From the NCBI GenBank assembly GCA_021785795.1, contig JAJYEK010000094.1:1-13336 (forward strand): a stretch of 13,336 nucleotides of DNA, given 5' to 3'. Each line of letters opens with the position of its first letter. Position 1 is the first letter of the stretch. This DNA comes from Pseudomonadota bacterium (GTDB lineage: Bacteria > Pseudomonadota > Gammaproteobacteria > Acidiferrobacterales > UBA6901). Under the pieces are notes generated by a model. It was not told where the DNA came from, made no database searches, and was given only the letters and a program-made list of their open reading frames with translations. Of the stretch, positions 1 to 6,544 are shown piece by piece. Made by a program: the position numbers and the translations under genes.

Positions 1-257
1 ATTTATAAAATATAAATGCAGGCATACGGCATACGTGTTTGGGTAGAAACCAGAACCTCATGCGCGCTCACCAGCCAACCGCGGAACTACGAACCGCGGG
101 ACAATGAAAACAGAATTTCGCTGTCTTCCAGCGTCAGGCATATGGGCGGCGCGATTACAGATATCTCCGACTTTAGGATGCTGACGTGCATGCTGCTCGC
201 CGTCTGAAGACGAGTGGAAATCGGCCAAAATAATCGCGCGAAAAGTCATAAAACGTT
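1..257. other. Left-edge region without a convincing gene
   Basis: No open frame here resembles a known protein. The first 17 bases are very AT-rich and contain two TATAAA hexamers (4-9 and 11-16) that could serve as a -10 element, but any -35 element would lie outside the window. A 7-bp tandem repeat GGCATAC occurs at 21-34. AACCGCGG occurs at 77-84 and again at 92-99; because CCGCGG is its own reverse complement, the two copies can pair as a hairpin. The region is probably the leader or spacer in front of the glycosyltransferase at 258. Confidence 0.4.
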
Positions 258-1247
258 ATGAGCGAAGGGATGCGAAAGGTTACGGCACTCGTTCCATCAT
301 ACAACCATGGAAATTACATACGTGAACGTATCTTATCGATAATTAATCAGACGTACTCCAACATTGAACTTATTGTCATCGATGATCAATCCACCGATGA
401 TTCGCACGCGATCATCAGCGAATTGCAGGCTATTTACCGGTTCACGTACCGGCGTAATCGCATCAATTCGGGATCACCTTTTTCAGCTTGGGAGGCTGGC
501 TCCAAACTGGCGAACGGGGATTACATCTGGGTTTGCGAAAGCGACGATGTTGCCCACCCGACGTTTCTAGAGACCGCGATTTCCGCTCTTCAGCGGGTGC
601 CGCAATCAGTAATTTTCTATTGCAGTTCGCAAATTACTGACGAGCGGGGTGCGCAAATAGGACATACGGATAATTACTTCCGTGAAATATGGAGGGAGAG
701 CCGCTGGGAAAGAGATTTTGTCGTGGACGGATTCGCTGAACTTGTCCAATTTCAGTTGCGGGGCCAGACGGTGCCAAACATGAGTTCCGCAGTATTTGAC
801 GCAGCCGCATTTAGAACCGCATTCAAGCCATCCTTGAAGCGCCTGCGGCTAGCGGGGGACTGGCTGTTTGTCGGGGAAGTAATGAAGCATGGGAAGGTCG
901 TATTTTCTCGAGAAACGCTAAATCAGTTTCGCAAACACGACGTAACGTGCCGTATGCGCGTAAGTTCGGCACGCTCGCAGGCCGAGTTTATCATGACGAA
1001 ATACCGCCTGTTCAGGGCCTCCCGGCAGCCGACCTCCATGCTTGCATCGCTCATAGTGCCTGACGCAGTCCGGTTCCTCCATGAACCAGACAGCTGGTGG
1101 GATGTGCTAAAGGCGTTGCTGAGGATTTCTGTGGTCGATACCCTGCGCTTCAGTTATGCGCTGTTCATTTCGATCCGTATGAATTATGCCTATTTTGAGG
1201 AATTCAAGAAGCGTTATAGCCTTCGCAAGAAGACGGAGAACACATGA
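258..1247 (+). CDS. Glycosyltransferase family 2 (GT-A fold)
   Basis: This 329-residue protein is a GT2 inverting glycosyltransferase that would add one sugar from a nucleotide-activated donor to the growing lipid-linked glycan at the cytoplasmic face of the inner membrane. The N-terminal GT-A domain shows the fold's opening segment VPSYNHGNY (residues 12-20), the nucleotide-binding DDQSTDDS (42-49) and the metal-binding acidic motif ESDD (94-97). The later AGDW (199-202) and NQFRKHD (222-228) motifs are usual acceptor-side or catalytic positions in this subgroup. Donor and acceptor cannot be read from the sequence. The start at 258 has no clear Shine-Dalgarno; an in-frame ATG at 270 is the alternative. 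The stop overlaps the next start in an ATGA (1244-1247), so the two genes are translationally coupled. The 5' part is notably AT-richer than genes further right, which suggests recent acquisition. Confidence 0.9.
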   Translation: MSEGMRKVTALVPSYNHGNYIRERILSIINQTYSNIELIVIDDQSTDDSHAIISELQAIYRFTYRRNRINSGSPFSAWEAGSKLANGDYIWVCESDDVAHPTFLETAISALQRVPQSVIFYCSSQITDERGAQIGHTDNYFREIWRESRWERDFVVDGFAELVQFQLRGQTVPNMSSAVFDAAAFRTAFKPSLKRLRLAGDWLFVGEVMKHGKVVFSRETLNQFRKHDVTCRMRVSSARSQAEFIMTKYRLFRASRQPTSMLASLIVPDAVRFLHEPDSWWDVLKALLRISVVDTLRFSYALFISIRMNYAYFEEFKKRYSLRKKTENT

Positions 1248-2197
1248 GCAGCATGGGGAAGTCGGACCTGTCATTTTCGTCGCGCGTCTTGATTACGGGT
1301 GGTACGGGCCTGGTTGGCCGGGCTCTGGCGGGTACTCTTGCGGAGCACGGCTTCGGGCATATCGTCAGTGTCGGCAGTCGTGATTGCGACCTCCGGGACG
1401 GCAACTCAGTTGCAAGGCTAATGGCTGATGTGCAACCAGAGTATGTATTCCATCTGGCGGCGCGGGTGCATGGTATTGGAGGCAACAACCGGTACAAGTC
1501 GGACATATTGGTCGACAACGTGCTAATGAATACCAATGTATTGGAAAGCGCGCGAAGGGCAGGCGCAAAGAAGATTGTCGCCATGGGCTCCGGGTGTGTC
1601 TACCCGGAGCTGAAAGGCCGTGCCGAACTCTTTGAGGGTGATGTATGGACGGGTCCACCGCATCCGTCGGAGGACTCTTATGCGCACGCCAAGCGCCTTA
1701 TGCTGGCTCAATTAAACGCGGCGAAAGAGCAATACGGGCTGGCATCCGCATTCGTGATCAGCGGCAATCTGTATGGACCGTACGACAACTTCAACGCGGA
1801 CGAGGGCCACGTGATTCCGTCGCTTGTGGCAAAATTCTTCGATGCTGCAAGGAATCGGAAGCCTGTCAAGGTGTGGGGGAGCGGAATTGCGGTGCGCGAC
1901 TTTACGTACTGTGAGGATGCTGCGTCGGCACTATTGGCCGTACTTCGTAACGTGGAAGGGGCCGTCAACATGGGAAGCGGCCAGCGTCATCCGATTGGAG
2001 ATATAGTAAAGATTTTAAGTGAATTGACAGGCGTCCCGGTCGAGTGGGATTCCAGAAAACCCGATGGCCAGTTGGTTCGTTATTACAATTTGGACAGACT
2101 CAGGGCCGCAGGATTCGAAGCCAAGGTGAAACTGCAGGAAGGAGTGCAGAGAACCTACGAATGGTATTCGGCGAATTGGCAGACAGCGAGGAGGTAA
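1244..2197 (+). CDS. GDP-fucose-synthase-like NAD(P)-dependent sugar reductase/epimerase
   Basis: This 317-residue extended short-chain dehydrogenase belongs to the GDP-L-fucose synthase (Fcl/WcaG) family, which acts on GDP-4-keto-6-deoxy sugars. The Rossmann motif GGTGLVG is at 19-25 and the catalytic Tyr146/Lys150 pair lies in SYAHAK. The family's SGC motif (116-118, Cys118), NLYGP (175-179), DNF (181-183) and His189 in GHVIP are present; by alignment in mind, Cys118 and His189 match the 3,5-epimerisation residues of GDP-fucose synthase. With a heptose kinase and guanylyltransferase nearby, the likely substrate is GDP-4-keto-6-deoxy-heptose (DmhB/WcbJ-type role), but GDP-fucose synthesis from GDP-mannose is the main alternative. 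The start is firmly supported by GGAG at 1235-1238, five bases upstream of the ATG, and by the ATGA overlap with the preceding gene. Confidence 0.85.
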   Translation: MSSMGKSDLSFSSRVLITGGTGLVGRALAGTLAEHGFGHIVSVGSRDCDLRDGNSVARLMADVQPEYVFHLAARVHGIGGNNRYKSDILVDNVLMNTNVLESARRAGAKKIVAMGSGCVYPELKGRAELFEGDVWTGPPHPSEDSYAHAKRLMLAQLNAAKEQYGLASAFVISGNLYGPYDNFNADEGHVIPSLVAKFFDAARNRKPVKVWGSGIAVRDFTYCEDAASALLAVLRNVEGAVNMGSGQRHPIGDIVKILSELTGVPVEWDSRKPDGQLVRYYNLDRLRAAGFEAKVKLQEGVQRTYEWYSANWQTARR

Positions 2198-2444
2198 TGG
2201 CTGCGAATCGGGAGAGGACAGAGAATCCGGGGCGTAGACCATAGATTACAGTTGCGCGGCCTTCTGGCCGCCGCCTGAGCCCGATGAATACAGGCGCAAC
2301 TGGTGCTGATTCCTGAAAGAGTTATGGGGTTCTAACCGCGGGTGCGCGCTGCATGCGTGAGGGCATGATCGGTGTGAATACACACCGTTTCCAGATGGCT
2401 TAGATGGTAGCAGTAACAGGTACGAATTATCGAGGGCTGTAAAG
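2198..2444. other. Intergenic gap with stem-loops before the dehydratase gene
   Basis: No open frame here resembles a protein. Several inverted repeats are visible: GCGGCC-TTCT-GGCCGC at 2256-2271, CATGC-GTGAGG-GCATG at 2352-2367, and CGGTGTG-AATA-CACACCG at 2370-2387. One copy of AACCGCGG lies at 2334-2341. A TGGTAGCAGTAA stretch at 2405-2416 faintly recalls the JUMPstart element of polysaccharide operons but does not carry the full ops core. The gap may be a structured leader or the scar of a lost gene. Confidence 0.4.
2370..2390 (+). terminator. Stem-loop with short T-run, possible weak terminator or leader hairpin
   Basis: A perfect 7-bp stem CGGTGTG/CACACCG closes an AATA loop and is followed directly by TTT. 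The T-run is too short for a strong intrinsic terminator, and the hairpin lies 55 bases upstream of the next gene's start. It could attenuate readthrough between the two halves of the operon. It is directly preceded by a second, weaker hairpin at 2352-2367. Confidence 0.3.
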
Positions 2445-3455
2445 ATGAGGAAAAGGGCGCTAATAACGGGAATTACCGGCATGGTGGGATCCCACTTGGC
2501 GGATTACCTGCTGGAAAATACGGATTGGGATATATATGGACTGTGCCGGTGGCGTAGCCCGCTCGAAAATTTGACGCATCTATTGCCACGGATCAATCGC
2601 AATGATCGGGTGCATTTGGTGTACGGAGATCTGCGGGACTATATTTCGATTCATGAGGCCGTGAGAAAGTCCAACCCGGATTTTGTTTTTCATCTCGCAG
2701 CCCAGAGTTACCCAAAGACGAGCTTCGACTCGCCTCTAGATACGCTTGAGACAAACATTCAGGGAACGGCAAATGTCCTTGAAGCCTTGCGCAAGAATGA
2801 TATCAGCGCAGTAACGCACGTTTGCGCTTCCTCAGAGGTGTTTGGGCGCGTACCCCGTGAAAAACTGCCCATTGATGAAGAATGCACTTTCCATCCAGCC
2901 TCGCCATATGCCATTTCGAAGGTGGGGACCGATTTGATCGGGCGCTATTATGCGGAAGCCTACGGGATGATGGTGATGACAACCCGTATGTTCACCCATA
3001 CAGGCCCGAGGCGGGGTGACGTCTTTGCCGAATCCACTTTCGCAAAGCAGATCGCAATGATCGAGGCTGGGCTGATCCCTCCAGTTGTGAAAACCGGAAA
3101 CCTGGAGTCCTTGCGCACCTTCGCCGACGTCCGGGATGCCGTGCGCGCATATTATCTGCTCGTTACAAAAAATCCCAAGGCTGGCGAATACTACAATATC
3201 GGCGGCACATACACTTGCACCGTCGGCGACATGCTAAAAGCCTTACTGGCAATGTCGACGGCAGACGGCATCAGGGTCGAAACGGATCCCGAACGTCTCC
3301 GTCCCATTGACGCGGATCTGCAGGTCCCCAACACAGCGAAGTTCAAAGCTGTCACGGGGTGGGAGCCCATTATTCCGTTCGAGCAGACCATGGCAGACCT
3401 TTTGCAATTCTGGCGGGATCGAGTTCGGGGAAATCAAGGATTCCTGACACGCTGA
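2445..3455 (+). CDS. GDP-mannose 4,6-dehydratase-like enzyme, probable GDP-heptose 4,6-dehydratase
   Basis: This 336-residue extended SDR enzyme would remove water from a GDP-sugar to give the 4-keto-6-deoxy intermediate, using bound NADP. It shows the cofactor loop GITGMVG (9-15), the dehydratase active-site triad Ser130-Glu131 (in SSEVFG) with Tyr155 and Lys159 (YAISK), and the GPRRG motif (187-191) of the Gmd family that contacts the GDP part. Length fits the family. The neighbouring heptose kinase and guanylyltransferase make the DmhA/WcbK role (GDP-D-glycero-D-manno-heptose as substrate) more likely than plain GDP-mannose; sequence alone does not settle this. Its product would be the substrate of the reductase at 1244-2197. 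The start is supported by GAGGG at 2432-2436, eight bases upstream. The stop is part of the ribosome-binding site of the next gene, so the two are coupled. Confidence 0.85.
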   Translation: MRKRALITGITGMVGSHLADYLLENTDWDIYGLCRWRSPLENLTHLLPRINRNDRVHLVYGDLRDYISIHEAVRKSNPDFVFHLAAQSYPKTSFDSPLDTLETNIQGTANVLEALRKNDISAVTHVCASSEVFGRVPREKLPIDEECTFHPASPYAISKVGTDLIGRYYAEAYGMMVMTTRMFTHTGPRRGDVFAESTFAKQIAMIEAGLIPPVVKTGNLESLRTFADVRDAVRAYYLLVTKNPKAGEYYNIGGTYTCTVGDMLKALLAMSTADGIRVETDPERLRPIDADLQVPNTAKFKAVTGWEPIIPFEQTMADLLQFWRDRVRGNQGFLTR

Positions 3456-3466
3456 GGTGATGCTGG

Positions 3467-4492
3467 ATGATCGTTCGCGCACGCGCTCCGTTGCGTCTTG
3501 GTTTGGCGGGTGGAGGAACTGACGTCTCTCCTTATACGGACGTCTACGGCGGGTATGTTCTCAACGCCACTATCGACAGGTATGCGTATGCAGTAATCAA
3601 AACGCTGGATGAGCGCGTAGTGCGGTTTTCTGCGACGGATCAACAAACGGTTCACATCCGGAAGATATCGGATCCAGATGGGCAGGGTGGAAGACTTGGC
3701 CTGCACAAGGCTGTCTATGAGTACATGATCAGCCATTATAACGACGGGGAATCAGTCCCTCTGGAACTGACTACCTTTTGCGACGCGCCAGCGGGTTCGG
3801 GACTGGGTTCGTCGTCCACATTGGTTGTCGTAATGATCCGAGCGTTCGCCGAATTGTTGAACCTGCCGTTAGACGATTACACGATCGCGCACATGGCCTA
3901 TCAGATCGAGCGCATCGAATGCGGACTGCAGGGTGGGCGGCAGGACCAGTATTCAGCGACTTTCGGCGGGTTCAATTTTATGGAGTTCTATGCTGATGAC
4001 CGCGCTGTTATTAACTCCTTGCGCATTAAAAACTGGATCATCTGCGAGCTAGAAGCGTCGCTTGTTCTGTTTTACATGGGCGTATCGCGTGAATCCGCAA
4101 AGATTATTGCCGATCAGAGCGCAAACGTGAAAGACGGCGCAGCGGGTGCTTTGGAGGCGATGCACGGAATCAAGCAAGAGGCTCTGGTGATGAAGGAGTG
4201 TTTGCTGAAGGGTGATTTTCAGGGCATGGTGGACTCGATGCGCCAGGGCTGGGATGCAAAGAAGCGTTCCGCGGAAACGGTCTCGAATCGGTATATAGAC
4301 GAGATATTCGACACCGCCATGGGCTCGGGTGCGTTGGCAGGCAAGGTATCCGGCGCGGGCGGCGGCGGGTTTATGCTGTTTTTCGTTCCTGTTGAGCGGC
4401 GTATGGATGTGATTCGGGCCCTGAGCCGGTTCAATGGACAGGTGAGTAACTGCCACTTCACAAAACACGGGACGCAAGCATGGCGGGTTTAA
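3467..4492 (+). CDS. hddA: GHMP-family sugar kinase, probable D-glycero-alpha-D-manno-heptose-7-phosphate kinase
   Basis: This 341-residue protein has all three GHMP kinase signatures: the N-terminal APLRLGLAGGGTD segment (7-19), the ATP-binding loop APAGSGLGSSS (107-117) and the C-terminal KVSGAGGGGF motif (293-302). GRQDQY (157-162) supplies the probable catalytic Asp160. The N-terminal LGLAGGGTD and the GGRQDQY stretch are typical of the HddA/WcbL heptose kinases, which phosphorylate D-glycero-D-manno-heptose 7-phosphate at C1 to the alpha-1,7-bisphosphate. Fucokinase-like or other GHMP sugar kinases are possible alternatives. The start has a good ribosome-binding site, GAGGTG at 3454-3459, which overlaps the stop of the upstream gene. 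Its usual partner, the guanylyltransferase, is 3 kb further on at 7538 rather than adjacent. Symbol given by family resemblance, not by measured identity. Confidence 0.82.
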   Translation: MIVRARAPLRLGLAGGGTDVSPYTDVYGGYVLNATIDRYAYAVIKTLDERVVRFSATDQQTVHIRKISDPDGQGGRLGLHKAVYEYMISHYNDGESVPLELTTFCDAPAGSGLGSSSTLVVVMIRAFAELLNLPLDDYTIAHMAYQIERIECGLQGGRQDQYSATFGGFNFMEFYADDRAVINSLRIKNWIICELEASLVLFYMGVSRESAKIIADQSANVKDGAAGALEAMHGIKQEALVMKECLLKGDFQGMVDSMRQGWDAKKRSAETVSNRYIDEIFDTAMGSGALAGKVSGAGGGGFMLFFVPVERRMDVIRALSRFNGQVSNCHFTKHGTQAWRV

Positions 4493-4808
4493 GTGGCATG
4501 GTCCCTGTGCGGTATGAAAGGCCGTATCCTTTTGCCGGGACGCCGGCGATGTAGATTTTGTATTGCAACCTAGCGCGACCTTCATTGCCGGCACGGCGTT
4601 GATCTGCAAGGAGGCGCTGACCCCATGTTTTGCGAGACGAAGCGGTGCGCGGCATGGGCGGCAATGGGCTTGCGCACGCGGCCATGGGCCGCATCCACTG
4701 CCTGTTCCTGCGGTTTTGCGGAATTCCATCATGGCCTGAGGCAAGCATCGTTGCTGGTGCAAAGCTTGCTGACAGGTGTTAATCGCAACAGCTAGACGAG
4801 ATACTCAA
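4493..4808. other. 316-bp gap with hairpins and a possible gene remnant
   Basis: No intact gene is visible. One + strand frame stays open from 4518 to a stop at 4737-4739 (73 codons) without a proper start or ribosome-binding site; it includes an ATFIAGTALICKEAL stretch that is faintly like the middle of GT2 enzymes, after which the reading becomes rich in Arg, His and Pro and looks non-coding. Two neighbouring inverted repeats occur: GTGCGC at 4645-4650 with GCGCAC at 4672-4677, and GCGGCC-ATG-GGCCGC at 4678-4692. A further small one, GCCGG-GACG-CCGGC, is at 4534-4547. No T-run follows any of them. Confidence 0.35.
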
Positions 4809-5636
4809 ATGAACTTTCATGCGAATCCTATTTCCGGTGAGCCCGCACTGGAGGCGGGGTCCGCCGGAGGCGTTGCTACGCTTTGGCGGTATCGCGACCT
4901 ACTGCGTAATCTGGTCGCAAAGGAGATCAAGGTCCGGTATATGGGTGCGGCACTGGGGTTTGCTTGGTCGCTCGCGAACCCGATTGTGCTCACTTTGATG
5001 TACTTGGTGGTATTTACGTACATTTTTCCCTCGGCACAACCCCATTATGCTCTGTTTCTTGTGACGGGCGTTCTTCATTGGACTTTGTTTAGTCAGGTTG
5101 TCAGCCAGAGCTGCGAGATATTGGTCCAGAACTCGGGTTTGTTGAAGAAAATATACTTTCCTCGACTGCTGGTCCCGCTATCCAGTGTTATGGTCAATCT
5201 GACGCTATGGTCGGCCGCGCTCGCTGTCTATTTGGTGTTTTTTTCCATCTTGGGTGGGCATTTTAGTCTGGTATTGTTGCTATACCCGTTTTATATCGTT
5301 TGCTTTTTCCTGTTCGTCTGGGGTCTTGGCATGATCCTGGCCACGCTCTATGTCGATTTTCGTGACATAAAGCATCTCGTAGAGGTGTCGCTTCAGGTGC
5401 TCTTCTGGGCGACGCCGATCGTATATCAGATAAGCAAGGTGCCAGAACGTTTCCGGCAAATTGTTCTGATCAGTCCTCTCGCGGAATTTACGGTGATCTT
5501 CCAGAATATTTTTTACGAAAACCACGTGCCTTCTGTAACTGTCACCATACCCTTCATTATCTGGACCGCCGTGACGCTGGGAGGAGGGCTGTGGCTCTTT
5601 AATCGCCGTGTTCCGGAATTGGTAGAAAGGCTTTGA
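4809..5636 (+). CDS. wzm: ABC-2 type polysaccharide exporter permease (Wzm-like)
   Basis: This is the membrane subunit of an ABC exporter that moves undecaprenyl-linked glycan across the inner membrane. From the ATG at 4809 it has 275 residues, the usual Wzm length, with about six hydrophobic segments (roughly 55-74, 80-95, 120-148, 152-180, 190-206 and 245-264). Family features are the amphipathic N-terminal YRDLLRNLVAKEIKVRY (28-44), KKIYFPRLLVPL (113-124), DFRDIKHL (183-190) and WATPIVY (200-206). A longer reading starting with GTG at 4776 is open, but the ATG at 4809 puts the family's N-terminus at a normal distance; neither has a strong ribosome-binding site. It lies one base upstream of its ATPase partner. 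The absence of Wzx or Wzy genes in the window agrees with ABC-dependent export. Confidence 0.9.
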   Translation: MNFHANPISGEPALEAGSAGGVATLWRYRDLLRNLVAKEIKVRYMGAALGFAWSLANPIVLTLMYLVVFTYIFPSAQPHYALFLVTGVLHWTLFSQVVSQSCEILVQNSGLLKKIYFPRLLVPLSSVMVNLTLWSAALAVYLVFFSILGGHFSLVLLLYPFYIVCFFLFVWGLGMILATLYVDFRDIKHLVEVSLQVLFWATPIVYQISKVPERFRQIVLISPLAEFTVIFQNIFYENHVPSVTVTIPFIIWTAVTLGGGLWLFNRRVPELVERL

Positions 5637-5637
5637 C

Positions 5638-6384
5638 ATGAGACGTACGGCTGGCAATGACGACGACGTAATAATCGTCGATCGGGTATCAAAGTCCTTC
5701 AGGCTCCGCCACAATCATGTGGAAAGCCTCAAGGGTCGGTTTGTCGGCATATTCAAGCGCCGCTGGCGGCAACGGAGTGAGCAGTTCTGCGCGCTCGACG
5801 ACGTTTCTTTTCGTGTCAGGCGTGGCGAATCGCTGGCTCTCATGGGCTTAAACGGATCCGGTAAGAGCACGCTGCTGCAGATCATTGCGGGCATCCTCAA
5901 ACCAAGCAGCGGTCGAGTTCAGGTTCGTGGGCGAGTGGCGCCACTTATCGAGCTGGGGGTCGGGTTCCATCCCGAGCTGACTGGGGAGGAGAACATATAC
6001 CTGAACGCCAGCCTATATGGATTCCGGAATCGTGAGATACGGGCGCGCCTGGGTAAGATCGTGGAATTCTCGGAACTCGGGCACTTCATTGACATACCGG
6101 TGAAGAACTATTCGTCCGGCATGTACATGCGCTTGGGGTTCTCCGTTGCGGTGCATCTAGATCCGGAAATTCTGCTGGCAGACGAAATCCTGGCAGTTGG
6201 TGATTTGACGTTTCAGGACAAGTGTCATTCTAAGATAGGCGACCTTCAGCGGGCTGGAATGACTTTAATACTGGTATCCCACAATACGGAACAAGTAAGT
6301 AAGTTCTGTGCCAAGTTCATCAGGCTGGAAAAGGGCCGCATGGCGCAGACCGGACGGCTGCGTGGAAAGAGGATGGTGCCTTAG
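5638..6384 (+). CDS. wzt: ABC polysaccharide exporter ATPase (Wzt-like, short form)
   Basis: This 248-residue protein is the nucleotide-binding subunit that powers the Wzm channel. Walker A is GLNGSGKST (70-78), the ABC signature is YSSGM (158-162), Walker B is ILLADE (178-183) with catalytic Glu183, and the switch histidine is His215 in VSH. APLIELGVGFHPELTGEENI (101-120) is typical of the polysaccharide and teichoic-acid exporter subclass (KpsT/TagH/Wzt). The protein stops shortly after the ATPase domain, so it lacks the C-terminal carbohydrate-binding domain that recognises a capped chain end in O8/O9a-type Wzt. Chain-length control must then work another way. AAAGG at 5626-5630, seven bases before the ATG, lies inside the 3' end of the permease gene. 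The final Arg/Lys-rich residues are unremarkable. Confidence 0.92.
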   Translation: MRRTAGNDDDVIIVDRVSKSFRLRHNHVESLKGRFVGIFKRRWRQRSEQFCALDDVSFRVRRGESLALMGLNGSGKSTLLQIIAGILKPSSGRVQVRGRVAPLIELGVGFHPELTGEENIYLNASLYGFRNREIRARLGKIVEFSELGHFIDIPVKNYSSGMYMRLGFSVAVHLDPEILLADEILAVGDLTFQDKCHSKIGDLQRAGMTLILVSHNTEQVSKFCAKFIRLEKGRMAQTGRLRGKRMVP

Positions 6385-6544
6385 GACTGCTGCGCTTAAA
6401 GCGTAACGCATTCGCACCCTATATTGAGGTATCAATGGGATAGATGTAATGTCATATCGTTTCTACGCGAGTTCGGCAGGTGGGGTGCCAATTCTCGCGG
6501 GTCCGTGGGGTTTTCTGGGACGAAATTAGCGGCTCTAATATTGG
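6385..6544. other. 160-bp gap with a nested hairpin upstream of the sulfotransferase gene
   Basis: No gene is visible. The clearest structure is an inverted repeat CGCGAG (6466-6471) with CTCGCG (6494-6499), enclosing a second one, GGCA (6475-6478) with TGCC (6486-6489). It sits about 45 bases before the next start codon. A weak promoter-like pair, TTGAGG at 6424-6429 and TAATGT 17 bases further, is too poor to call. Confidence 0.35.

Noticed and set aside
2256..2271. Hairpin GCGGCC-TTCT-GGCCGC as a terminator after the reductase gene
   Set aside because: It is followed by CGCCTGAGCC, not by a T-run, so intrinsic termination is unsupported.
2405..2420. JUMPstart/ops-like element (TGGTAGCAGTAACAGG) before the dehydratase gene
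   Set aside because: Only the TGGTAGC part resembles JUMPstart; the GGCGGTAGCG ops core needed for RfaH is absent, and it lies inside the locus rather than at its start.
4498..4554. 18-codon open frame right after the kinase gene
   Set aside because: Too short, no ribosome-binding site and no recognisable feature.
4049..4762. 237-codon open frame on the - strand over the kinase gene end and following gap
   Set aside because: Composition rich in Cys, His, Pro and Arg, no recognisable motif, and antisense to a kinase gene with all three GHMP motifs intact.
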